A DNA stretch of 6,777 nt. It comes from an uncultured Planctomycetaceae bacterium (GTDB taxonomy: Bacteria > Planctomycetota > Planctomycetia > Planctomycetales > Planctomycetaceae). The notes under the pieces are model-generated. The model did no database searches, was not told the DNA's origin, and was given only the letters and a program-made list of their open reading frames with translations. The translations under genes were made by a program, and so were the position numbers. Positions within the stretch are counted from its first letter, which is position 1. Each line of letters begins with the position of its first letter. This document shows positions 1-5,992 of the stretch, piece by piece. Where the stretch lies: positions 1 through 6,777 of the forward strand of contig CALFYU010000384.1 of NCBI GenBank assembly GCA_937952455.1, in the 5' to 3' direction.

Positions 1-807
1 CGAAACGGTCCGTTTGTCTGCATGAATTGCGCGGCCCTCAGTGAAAGCCTGTTGGAGAGCGAACTCTTCGGGCACGAGCGGGGGTCCTTCACCGGGGCCA
101 CCGGCCGCAAGGTGGGCAAATTTGAGCAGGCGGACAAGGGAACGCTGATGCTCGATGAGGTCGGCGAGATGAGCCTGCCCATCCAGGCGAAGTTCCTGCG
201 TGTTTTGGAGGGGCATCCCTTTGAACGGGTCGGCGGCGGGACTCCGATCAACGTCGACGTACGGATCGTGGCTGCCACGAACCGTGACCTCGAATTGGCC
301 GTCAAGGAGGGAAGTTTTCGCCGCGACCTCTATTTTCGACTCCATGTGGTCGAGATCGTCGTCGAGCCGTTGCGGGATCATGCCTCCGATATCCCCGAGC
401 TGGCCACATACTTTCTCGACCGGTTCGTGCAGAGCACCGGTCGGCCCGCACGCGGGTTTTCGCAGAAGGCCCTGGAGAAACTTGCCTCTTACGACTGGCC
501 GGGCAACGTCCGGGAGCTGCAAAATGCGGTGGAGCGCGCGGTCATCTTTTCCACGGGGGAGTTCATTTCCGACCAGGACATCCATCTGTCCCGATTGGAG
601 GTCGACGACGTCGCGCGGCCCGAGCCGGAGATGGCGGCAGGGTATCGGGAAATCTCCATCGAAAAGCTGGAGCAGGAGCACATCCTGGCCACGCTTGAGA
701 CCACAAAGTGGAACAAGTCGCGGGCGGCCCAGATTCTGGGGATCGAGCGCTCGACGTTGGACCGCAAGCTGAAGCGGTATGCGGTGACCCGCCCCAATAA
801 CACGTAG
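1..807 (+). CDS. Sigma-54-dependent response regulator, NtrC family (5'-partial)
   Basis: This is the C-terminal 268 residues of a bacterial enhancer-binding protein that uses ATP hydrolysis to open sigma-54 RNA polymerase complexes. The reading frame is open to base 1, so the ATG at 22 is internal. Visible in order (residue 1 at base 1): the sigma-54-contacting L1 loop as GSFTGA (28-33), a variant of the usual GAFTGA; Walker B LMLDE (49-53); sensor I around ATN (92-94); arginine-finger segment FRRDLYFRL (106-114); sensor II WPGNVREL (166-173); and a Fis-type helix-turn-helix at the C-terminus (about 236-262, with NKSRAAQILGI then STLDRKLKRY). Walker A and any receiver domain lie upstream. 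In this family a receiver is usual, so 'response regulator' is inferred from C-terminal similarity; a PAS or GAF sensor is also possible. Its target genes cannot be read from the window. Confidence 0.93.
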   Translation, partial: RNGPFVCMNCAALSESLLESELFGHERGSFTGATGRKVGKFEQADKGTLMLDEVGEMSLPIQAKFLRVLEGHPFERVGGGTPINVDVRIVAATNRDLELAVKEGSFRRDLYFRLHVVEIVVEPLRDHASDIPELATYFLDRFVQSTGRPARGFSQKALEKLASYDWPGNVRELQNAVERAVIFSTGEFISDQDIHLSRLEVDDVARPEPEMAAGYREISIEKLEQEHILATLETTKWNKSRAAQILGIERSTLDRKLKRYAVTRPNNT

Positions 808-827
808 CGGTGGTTCTCAAATTCGGG

Positions 828-878
828 AAACGGCTTGCCAAAGGTGGGAATATCTGGGCCGTATTTTTGCCGTTTTTT
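828..878 (+). terminator. Weak intrinsic terminator candidate after the regulator gene
   Basis: AAACGGC (828-834) can pair with GCCGTTT (869-875), and six T's run from 873 to 878. An alternative right arm GCCGT (858-862), also followed by T's, can pair with ACGGC. The loop is long (34 bases in the first pairing), so the fold is weak. Its position 20 bases after the stop codon at 805-807 is what makes it plausible. Confidence 0.25.
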
Positions 879-971
879 GCGGGGATTCGCGAAGTTTACT
901 GGATTATCACGTTGGCAGACGACTTGGTCGAGATTTTTTCGACCGGATTCGCCAAAATTTCAAAAACGTCG

Positions 972-1000
972 TTGACATTCGGCCTCTTAGCCCGAAAAAT
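972..1000 (+). promoter_or_regulatory. Candidate sigma-70-type promoter
   Basis: A perfect -35 hexamer TTGACA (972-977) is followed after 17 bases by AAAAAT (995-1000), which matches four of six -10 positions. A transcript would start near 1007 and reach the acidic-protein ORF after a leader of about 300 bases, or be a separate small RNA. Planctomycete promoter consensus is less well defined than that of E. coli, so this is a suggestion only. Confidence 0.3.
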
Positions 1001-1314
1001 GACACAAGTGATCCGTACGGTCCTCCTACCCCAGAGATCCCCCCACTGCTTGCTCCGAGAGAACAGTCTATACCTCGGGAGTCACTCCGGCGCCGTCCTA
1101 GGATGTTGAACGCGTCGGACGTCCACGACTCTATCCGGGATGGGACTACGGAACGCGTTGCAGGGTTCGGGCAGGAGCCTTCCGTACCAGTCGCCTCCTG
1201 AAGGTGTCATTAATGGTCGGGGATCGGCTTTGCTTTTGTGTTGTATGACGAATTTCAGCACACGTGAGTTCCCCTTATTTCAACCCAATTGCCAGAATTG
1301 TTGGAGTGTCAGTA

Positions 1315-1665
1315 ATGGAACAGTCGTTCGTGGTTGATCTCGAGCCCGGTTTTACATTCGGTAGCGATGTAAGCGAGCAGACAATTGCGGCGGAAGATTC
1401 TTTGGAGTACGACGATTTCGAGGCGATCGGTCTCGACCCCGTCGGTGCCACCCCGGCTAAGCCGGGTTCCGAAGAAAAGGTCCAAATGTTGTCCGCGCGT
1501 TACGATCTGGGTTTGCCGCTGTGGCATGACGAGGACTGCGATGAGCATGGACCGCGCGAGCCAGAACTCAAAGGCAGTGCATTGCAAAATGCGGAAGAAC
1601 CGCTGAACCTGGATTTCTCGGAATTCGATTTCGAGGACCGGGAAGAAGAACTTGACGAGGACTAG
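1315..1665 (+). CDS. Small highly acidic protein of unknown function
   Basis: I do not recognise this 116-residue protein. The ATG at 1315 is chosen because GGAG (1303-1306) sits 8 bases upstream; an in-frame GTG at 1264 would add 17 residues but has no comparable site. About 35 residues are Asp or Glu against 6 Lys or Arg, giving a strong net negative charge. Acidic residues cluster near residues 27-36, at 72-77 (DEDCDE), and in a C-terminal tail ending REEELDED. There is no signal peptide, membrane segment, Cys-pair motif or known domain. The middle contains a short hydrophobic stretch, LGLPLW (about 65-70). The gene stands alone between a long leader and a strong terminator, so it is probably its own transcription unit. 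The ORF, ribosome binding site and terminator together support a real gene. It could be a protein that binds a basic partner, cations or nucleic-acid-binding proteins, but that is guesswork. Confidence 0.72.
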   Translation: MEQSFVVDLEPGFTFGSDVSEQTIAAEDSLEYDDFEAIGLDPVGATPAKPGSEEKVQMLSARYDLGLPLWHDEDCDEHGPREPELKGSALQNAEEPLNLDFSEFDFEDREEELDED

Positions 1666-1691
1666 TTGACGTCCCGTCAAAGAAGCGAATT

Positions 1692-1738
1692 AAAAGACCT
1701 CAACACGGTGTCTTAAACCGTATTGAGGTCTTTTTTTT
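1692..1738 (+). terminator. Strong rho-independent terminator
   Basis: An 18-base arm (1692-1709) pairs with 1717-1734 with a single mismatch (C1704 against A1722) around a 7-base loop (1710-1716), followed by an eight-T run (1731-1738). It ends the acidic-protein transcript, whose stop codon is 26 bases upstream. The opposite strand reads a shorter U run (TTTTAATT) after the same stem. The fold may therefore also serve the converging PQQ-type gene, whose stop is at 1775. Confidence 0.92.
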
Positions 1739-1774
1739 GTCTCGTCCGATCGAGCCGCCAGAACGGCGTCCGTG

Positions 1775-3052
1775 CTATTTCCCGCCTGTTTCCTCGATTC
1801 GATACAGATGTGTCTCAGATCGCACGTAGAATGATCCTTCGCTCACTGCGTACGACGCCAGCGTCGGCTGGCCGATCGAATTGCGGGCAACTTCCTCAAA
1901 CGTCGTGCCTGGATTGATCACCACGCCGTCTCCTTGTTCGCTTTGGAAATACAGGTGGCCGTCCGCGAGAATCGGTGAGGCGGAATAGCTCCCGCCGAAC
2001 CGCTTTTTCCAGATCAACTCGCCCGTCTGTGCGTCCCGGCAGGTCCCGATTCCGCGGTCCGAAACCATATAGAGATGACCACCCACGATGATCGGCGAAG
2101 GGCTATGCGAAACCGCGTCGCGCGACGTCCATGCCACGTGTGTCTCGGTAACGTCGCCGTGTCCATCGGGGCGAATCGCCAGCATTGACGAGTTCTGAAA
2201 ACTCGTACAAATAAACACCAGCCCGTGGGCATACACCGGGCGGGGCACGACCGAATACCCATCGTGACGCACCGTCCAGATCGCGTCACCCGTCGTCAAA
2301 TCGAAACCGCTGACCGAATTCGCTCCGGTGGAGACGACTTGTTTTTGGCCGTCGACCTCAATGGCCAGCGGAGTATGAAACGCGAACTTCTTATCGGCGT
2401 CGAACGTTTCGCGAGGCACTTTCCAGCGAATCGATCCGTCGTGTCGTTCCAGGCAGACGACGAACTGCGTGTCGCGGCCGTCGCAACTGATGACCAAGGC
2501 GTCATCAACCAAGGCGGGCGACCCGCCGCTGCCGTGTTGCGGTTCGTAAATCAGTTCCTCGTTTTTCCAGACGATTGATCCGTCCAGATTCAGGCAGGCG
2601 GTCCCGTGTGTGCCGAAATGCACGAACATCTTATCGCCGTCGACGATCGGCGTGGGACTCGCATGGCTGTTTTTGGGGTGAATCCGTTCGGAATTTGCGG
2701 CGAGTCGGCGAAAGACTTCCACGTCCCACAGCACGTTACTCGATTTGGCATCCAGGCACAGGGCGCGAAGCGAATAATCGGGGTTATCCCCCTCTTGCAG
2801 CGGGACCGCCGTCGTCAGATAAATCCGCCCGTCGACGACGACTGGTGAGGACCAGCCTTTTCCCGGGATCACCCGTCGCCAAGCCACATTTTCGCCTGTT
2901 TCGGCGTTCCAGTGAACCGGCAGCCCGGTTTCGGTCGATATCCCTTGCCGCGTCGGACCGCGAAACTGGGGCCAATTCTCCCCTTGTACGGTCGTGGCAG
3001 CCCAGTCAACCAGTACGCCGCAGCAGAACAAAATCGTGACGGCAAGCTTCAT
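1775..3052 (-). CDS. Secreted PQQ-like beta-propeller repeat protein
   Basis: This is a 425-residue protein of the PQQ-binding-like / BamB-type beta-propeller family (PQQ_2-like repeats), a fold very abundant in planctomycetes. The start at 3052 is chosen because the next residues form a signal peptide (MKLAVTILFCCGVL, cleavage probably after about residue 24, VQG). The frame is open upstream to a Met at 3157, but those 35 residues are polar and would bury the signal. A GAGG lies 11 bases before the ATG. The mature protein opens with NWPQFRGP (26-33), a planctomycete hallmark. About eight blade motifs of the form SP-hydrophobic-DG-hydrophobic-Y follow, at roughly 68, 131, 177, 226, 269, 317, 357 and 398, with matching W/G closures such as DGSIVW, DGSIRW, TGDAIW and TGELIW. 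Eight blades match BamB. No catalytic residues of a quinoprotein dehydrogenase are evident, so a binding or scaffold role outside the cytoplasm is more likely than enzyme activity. The substrate is unknown. It diverges from sixA. Confidence 0.88.
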   Translation of the reverse strand: MKLAVTILFCCGVLVDWAATTVQGENWPQFRGPTRQGISTETGLPVHWNAETGENVAWRRVIPGKGWSSPVVVDGRIYLTTAVPLQEGDNPDYSLRALCLDAKSSNVLWDVEVFRRLAANSERIHPKNSHASPTPIVDGDKMFVHFGTHGTACLNLDGSIVWKNEELIYEPQHGSGGSPALVDDALVISCDGRDTQFVVCLERHDGSIRWKVPRETFDADKKFAFHTPLAIEVDGQKQVVSTGANSVSGFDLTTGDAIWTVRHDGYSVVPRPVYAHGLVFICTSFQNSSMLAIRPDGHGDVTETHVAWTSRDAVSHSPSPIIVGGHLYMVSDRGIGTCRDAQTGELIWKKRFGGSYSASPILADGHLYFQSEQGDGVVINPGTTFEEVARNSIGQPTLASYAVSEGSFYVRSETHLYRIEETGGK

Positions 3053-3308
3053 CAGAGCAAGCACCTCGCGGTAAGATACACGGACATCAACGCTCCAAGG
3101 GTGGCCAACGCGACGCGCGGACGGACACGAGTCCGGGCGACATTTGCACAAATACAACCGGGGGATCGCACCGGTTCACGGTGTGAATGACGTCCAGTGG
3201 AGGGACGCGGTGTGAGATTCGGGTAGGTTCTGGTGACGGTGTGCGCTCTACGATTGTAAACAATTCCGCAGGCAAAAACAGGCGGATCGCGCCGGATCGG
3301 GGGTGGTC
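3053..3308. promoter_or_regulatory. Divergent intergenic region between the PQQ-like gene and sixA
   Basis: These 256 bases must hold the 5' ends of both flanking transcripts. On the minus strand TACAAT (complement of 3253-3258) resembles a -10 box, with only a poor -35 (CTGTTT) 17 bases upstream of it. It lies inside a short dyad ATTGT-AA-ACAAT (3253-3264). On the plus strand TACGAT (3249-3254) is a weaker -10 candidate for sixA. A second dyad, CACCG-N5-CGGTG (3169-3183), overlaps the first of three CGGTGTG repeats, listed separately. The dyads could be regulator sites shared by both promoters. Confidence 0.35.
3179..3243 (+). repeat. Three CGGTGTG direct repeats at exact 29-base spacing
   Basis: The heptamer CGGTGTG occurs at 3179-3185, 3208-3214 and 3237-3243, so successive copies start exactly 29 bases apart. 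The spacers share no obvious similarity, so this is not a simple tandem duplication. The first copy also lies in the dyads TTCAC-GGT-GTGAA (3175-3187) and CACCG-N5-CGGTG (3169-3183). Evenly phased short repeats between divergent genes suggest a multi-site operator. Chance remains possible because the element was found by eye. Confidence 0.5.
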
Positions 3309-3800
3309 ATGAAGAACCTGTTCATCATGCGTCATGCCAAGTCGAGTTGGGACTCACCGGAGCTTCCCGACCACGACCGTCCACTAAATCAACGTGGTAA
3401 GGCCGATGCTCCACGTATGGGACGTTGGTTGCGCGACTATGGCGTTCTTCCTGATCGCATCATTAGTTCCACCGCCAAACGGGCCCGCAAGACCGCGAAG
3501 GCGGTCGCCAAAGTCCTCAACCTCTCCGATCACTTGGAACTCGATCGCGAACTGTATTTCGGAACCACAGCAGGCTGGTTTGAAAGCTTGAGAGCAAATG
3601 GTGCCGATGCGGAGTGCATCATGCTCGTGGGACATAATCCCGGCTTAGAGGAATTCCTGGAACAAGTCAGCGGGCAGTATGAATCGCTGCCCACCGCCGC
3701 GATCGCTCATGTCGAATTGCCGATCCAGGATTGGTCGCAGCTGGACCGCAATGCTGGAGGACGATTGGTGACCGTACAACGGCCAAGGGAATTGCGGTGA
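3309..3800 (+). CDS. sixA: SixA-type phosphohistidine phosphatase
   Basis: This is a 163-residue histidine-phosphatase-superfamily protein, the usual length for SixA. SixA removes phosphate from histidine on phosphotransfer proteins: in E. coli the ArcB HPt domain, and also the nitrogen PTS protein NPr. It is cytoplasmic. The catalytic signature is near the N-terminus, with Arg8-His9 in MRHAKSSW. The SixA-like stretch DHDRPLNQRG (21-30) follows, then SSTAKRARKTA with a conserved Arg (about residue 58), and the second catalytic His109 in LVGHNPGLEE. The ATG at 3309 places RHA where other SixA proteins have it; the GTG at 3303 would add only two residues. A G-rich stretch (3299-3306) just before the ATG may act as the ribosome binding site, though it is very close. 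No histidine kinase or HPt partner is in the window. It converges on the GNAT gene with 21 bases between stop codons and no visible terminator. Confidence 0.92.
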   Translation: MKNLFIMRHAKSSWDSPELPDHDRPLNQRGKADAPRMGRWLRDYGVLPDRIISSTAKRARKTAKAVAKVLNLSDHLELDRELYFGTTAGWFESLRANGADAECIMLVGHNPGLEEFLEQVSGQYESLPTAAIAHVELPIQDWSQLDRNAGGRLVTVQRPRELR

Positions 3801-3821
3801 TCAGAATGACGGTTTCGCGGC

Positions 3822-4793
3822 CTACGCCTTTTCGTACACGATCCCGGCATCGACCGTCTGGAATTTGAGCGATTCCACCAGCGGGATGATCACTTGGTTA
3901 TCGTCTTCGACGTGCAACTCGACCTTGGTCACCATTTCTTCCCGCAAGCGGCGAATGGCCTCGATGACGACGGTTTTGGCGTAGCCTTTTTTGCGTTCGT
4001 TGTCCGGCACGACCAAATGCGTGAAGCCGACCGCCCGCTCCTGCCAAGTCATAGCGAACAGGTCCAGTCCCCAGCAGGACAACTCGGCGACCGGCGATCC
4101 CCCGCTGGTTTTCGGTCGCAGCAAAAATCGGATGGAATCGAAACGCCCTTGCCGCGTCATCCACCACCAGGTGGGGTGCGCCGGCTGGTCGGTCACGAAC
4201 ATTTCCATCGCGCGGCGGATGGCCACTAAGCGGACGTCGAACGGTTCATTCCGTTCGCGGAGGTCTTTGTGATAGACCAGAATCCGCCGCTTGGGCCGGT
4301 ATCCCAAGTCCTCAAAAAACGGCCCGGCGGCTGGGTCCGACTCCAAGAAGCCGGGAGAATCGCTCCCACCATAGAGCCCGAGGTAGAACGGATTGCGTTT
4401 GGGGGACTCTCCGCCTTGGATCCGCACCGCGCCGCGCGAACGGAGGTAGTCTTCCCCGCGGTGGACAAGCTCGCTGCCGATCCCCTGCCGGGAGAAATTG
4501 GGGTGGACCATGACCATGCAGATCACGCCGACGGAATAGTCCAGTGCCGTCTCTTCGGCATTGGCACCGAAACCGGCGTGAACAAATCCGACGATCTCAC
4601 CGTCGGCAACCGCCACGATCAGCCCTTGGCGGTCCCAATATGGCTCGGCGAATACAAACGCGTCCAGGATGTCGCAGCTAATGCCTCGGACGGCGCCGCG
4701 GCCCATTTCGCACGCATTCCACAGTTTCACCAACTGAGGAGGATCGGCATTCCGAAAAGGCCGGTATTCGATCAATGCGGTTTTCCCAACCAT
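3822..4793 (-). CDS. Tandem-GNAT-domain N-acetyltransferase
   Basis: This 323-residue protein carries two GNAT (acetyl-CoA-dependent N-acetyltransferase) folds. Domain 1 (about 7-175) has a beta-strand VICMVMVHPNF leading to the acetyl-CoA pyrophosphate loop RQGIGS (102-107), and closes with PFFEDLGY. Domain 2 (about 185-323) has HLVVPDNERKKGYA with an R-x-x-G-x-A loop (267-272), then VELHVEDDNQ and LVESLKF, the usual C-terminal GNAT strand and helix. Both loops look able to bind acetyl-CoA. The two-domain size resembles mycothiol synthase MshD (about 315 residues), but that is a comparison of architecture only; planctomycetes are not known mycothiol producers and the substrate cannot be read. 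The ATG at 4793 is the first possible start, because an in-frame TGA lies 18 bases upstream. No good ribosome binding site precedes it. The protein appears soluble. The gene is downstream of the transketolase pair on the same strand, 181 bases away. Confidence 0.88.
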   Translation of the reverse strand: MVGKTALIEYRPFRNADPPQLVKLWNACEMGRGAVRGISCDILDAFVFAEPYWDRQGLIVAVADGEIVGFVHAGFGANAEETALDYSVGVICMVMVHPNFSRQGIGSELVHRGEDYLRSRGAVRIQGGESPKRNPFYLGLYGGSDSPGFLESDPAAGPFFEDLGYRPKRRILVYHKDLRERNEPFDVRLVAIRRAMEMFVTDQPAHPTWWWMTRQGRFDSIRFLLRPKTSGGSPVAELSCWGLDLFAMTWQERAVGFTHLVVPDNERKKGYAKTVVIEAIRRLREEMVTKVELHVEDDNQVIIPLVESLKFQTVDAGIVYEKA

Positions 4794-4873
4794 CGGGCGC
4801 GGACTCGCTCACATCCCCCTACGCCGGAGACGGGCGGAGCCGGTCAGTTTCAACGCGGTAAATTGTCTTGTGA

Positions 4874-4903
4874 GGCGACGCTGCTCGAAGAGCAGCGCCC
4901 GCC
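4874..4903 (-). terminator. Hairpin between the transketolase C half and the GNAT gene
   Basis: CGCTGCTC (4879-4886) and GAGCAGCG (4890-4897) form a perfect 8-bp stem around a 3-base loop. It is extended by GGCG (4874-4877) pairing with CGCC (4900-4903) across a small internal loop. On the transcribed minus strand it lies 72 bases after the transketolase stop and about 80 bases before the GNAT start. No U run follows, so it is not a classical intrinsic terminator. It could slow or end transcription, protect the 3' end of the transketolase mRNA, or sit in the leader of the GNAT gene. Confidence 0.4.
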
Positions 4904-4974
4904 GTCAAAAAGTGATTCGTCCGGTCGGGCGGGATATCGGCGATTCTTGATGGAGGTTGCTAGATCGCTCGTGA

Positions 4975-5928
4975 TTAGGAGAGCGACTTGGCGGCCTCAA
5001 CAATCGCCTGCGGCGTCAAACCATATTTCTGTAACAATCCCATCGGGTCGCCGCTTTCCGCGTAACGGTCGCCCAGGTTCACGTACGCCATCGGCACCGG
5101 ATGCAGGCGGGCAGCCGCCATGGCGACTGCCGCTCCCAACCCCCCGTGTTCCAGGTGTTCCTCAGCGACTACGATCTTACCCGTTTCCCGTGCCGCTTTG
5201 GCAATTGCCTCTTCGTCGATCGGCTTGACCGTGTGCATATCCAACACCCGGGCCGAAATACCGCCTGATTCGAGTTCCTTTGCCGCATCCAGCGCCGCCG
5301 CTACCATCAGCCCGTTGGCGATGATCGGTCGGTTGGTGCCGTCGCGCAACTGATTGGCTTTGCCGATCTCGAAGTCGCAGCCGTCGGGATAAACTTCCGC
5401 CACCTTCCCGCGGGCCAATCGCAAGTAGGTCGGACCGTTCACGTTCAAAATCGCCGCTGTAGCGGCCTTGCTCGAAGGGCCGTCGGCCGGGACGATCACT
5501 TTCACCCCCGGCAGTGAACAGGCCAAAGCGACGTCCTCGATGCCCATTTGCGAGGGGCCGTCCTCGCCGATGGAAATCCCGGCGTGTGTGCCGACGAATT
5601 TGACGTTCAATCCCGGAAACGCGACCGACATCCGCATCTGGTCGTGCGCGTTGCTCAACAGAAAGCAGGCGAAACTGGCGACGACGGGAATCTTGCCGCA
5701 GGCGGCCAGACCGCCCGCCACGCTGACCATGTTGCTTTCCGCGATCCCCACGTTAAAGGCCCGGTCGGGATAGGCGTGGGCGAACGGTTCGGTCCGCGTC
5801 GAGTTTCCCACATCGCCGTCGACTGTCACCACATCCTTGTGATCCGCACCCAACGCTTCCAATGCGTCACCGAACGCGTCACGGGGGGCCTGTCCCAACT
5901 TGTATCCGCTCGCCTCGCCAAAATACAT
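4975..5928 (-). CDS. tkt: Transketolase, C-terminal subunit (pyrimidine-binding and C-terminal domains)
   Basis: This 317-residue protein corresponds to the C-terminal half of transketolase, which moves two-carbon ketol units between sugar phosphates in the pentose phosphate pathway using thiamine diphosphate (TPP). The pyrimidine-binding domain comes first: TVDGDV (35-40), the TPP-activating glutamate Glu64 in GIAESNM, and a sugar-contacting His115 in THAGISIGEDGPSQM. The C-terminal domain begins near residue 190, with ARVLDMHTVKPID and AEEHLEHGGLG as landmarks. The residue where E. coli TktA has His473 is Gln127 here (GEDGPSQM), as in animal transketolases. Start ATG 5928 has AAGAG about 7 bases upstream. 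The N-terminal half is the preceding gene, 64 bases away, so the two are almost certainly co-transcribed and form one enzyme. Phosphoketolase or DXS is unlikely given the motif context. Confidence 0.93.
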   Translation of the reverse strand: MYFGEASGYKLGQAPRDAFGDALEALGADHKDVVTVDGDVGNSTRTEPFAHAYPDRAFNVGIAESNMVSVAGGLAACGKIPVVASFACFLLSNAHDQMRMSVAFPGLNVKFVGTHAGISIGEDGPSQMGIEDVALACSLPGVKVIVPADGPSSKAATAAILNVNGPTYLRLARGKVAEVYPDGCDFEIGKANQLRDGTNRPIIANGLMVAAALDAAKELESGGISARVLDMHTVKPIDEEAIAKAARETGKIVVAEEHLEHGGLGAAVAMAAARLHPVPMAYVNLGDRYAESGDPMGLLQKYGLTPQAIVEAAKSLS

Positions 5929-5992
5929 GAAACTGCTCTTTTGAATTTATGTGTGGGTGATTGATGGCTTGAAAATCAAGGACCGGATGCGG

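Larger units (their letters stand above)
808..1314. other. 507-base intergenic region without a convincing gene
   Basis: No ORF here looks coding. The longest, a 99-codon GTG-started frame at 810-1109, has no ribosome binding site and no recognisable domain. What can be seen: a weak terminator-like fold at 828-878; a dyad GGTCGA-N7-TCGACC at 926-944; a TTGACA promoter candidate at 972-1000; a hairpin CTCCGAG/CTCGG(G)AG at 1053-1081; two abutting palindromes, CGGCGCCG (1088-1095) and TCCTAGGA (1096-1103); and GAACGCGT occurring twice (1108-1115 and 1151-1158). The first 150 bases are visibly richer in A/T runs than the neighbouring genes. The region may be the long leader of the acidic-protein gene or hold a small RNA; neither is shown. 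Confidence 0.6.

Noticed and set aside
913..927. TGGCAG-N5-TTGG as a sigma-54 promoter
   Set aside because: The -24 half is good, but the essential GC of the -12 half is GG, so it fails the invariant core.
1053..1081. CTCCGAG/CTCGG(G)AG hairpin as a terminator
   Set aside because: No T run follows, the stem has a bulge and the loop is long. Noted only as part of the intergenic region.
810..1109. 99-codon GTG-started ORF directly after the regulator stop
   Set aside because: No ribosome binding site, no recognisable domain, and it runs through terminator-like and promoter-like sequence. Read as chance.
1264..1314. GTG at 1264 as the start of the acidic protein
   Set aside because: No ribosome binding site, whereas the ATG at 1315 has GGAG at 8-base spacing. 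The extra 17 residues also differ from the acidic character of the rest.
3053..3157. N-terminal extension of the PQQ-like protein to the Met at 3157
   Set aside because: The added residues are polar and would place the signal peptide internally. The ATG at 3052 gives a normal secreted protein.
3303..3308. GTG at 3303 as the sixA start
   Set aside because: Family alignment favours MKNLFIMRH beginning at 3309. The GTG also lies within the G-rich stretch that probably serves as the ribosome binding site.
4269..5228. 319-codon plus-strand ORF
   Set aside because: It is antisense to the GNAT and transketolase genes, whose protein families are clear. Its residues show no domain, so it is a shadow of GC-rich coding on the other strand.
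5929..5992. A frameshift splitting a single transketolase gene
   Set aside because: There is a 64-base non-coding gap, a clean stop in the N half, and a start with its own ribosome binding site in the C half. Two-gene transketolases are a known arrangement.
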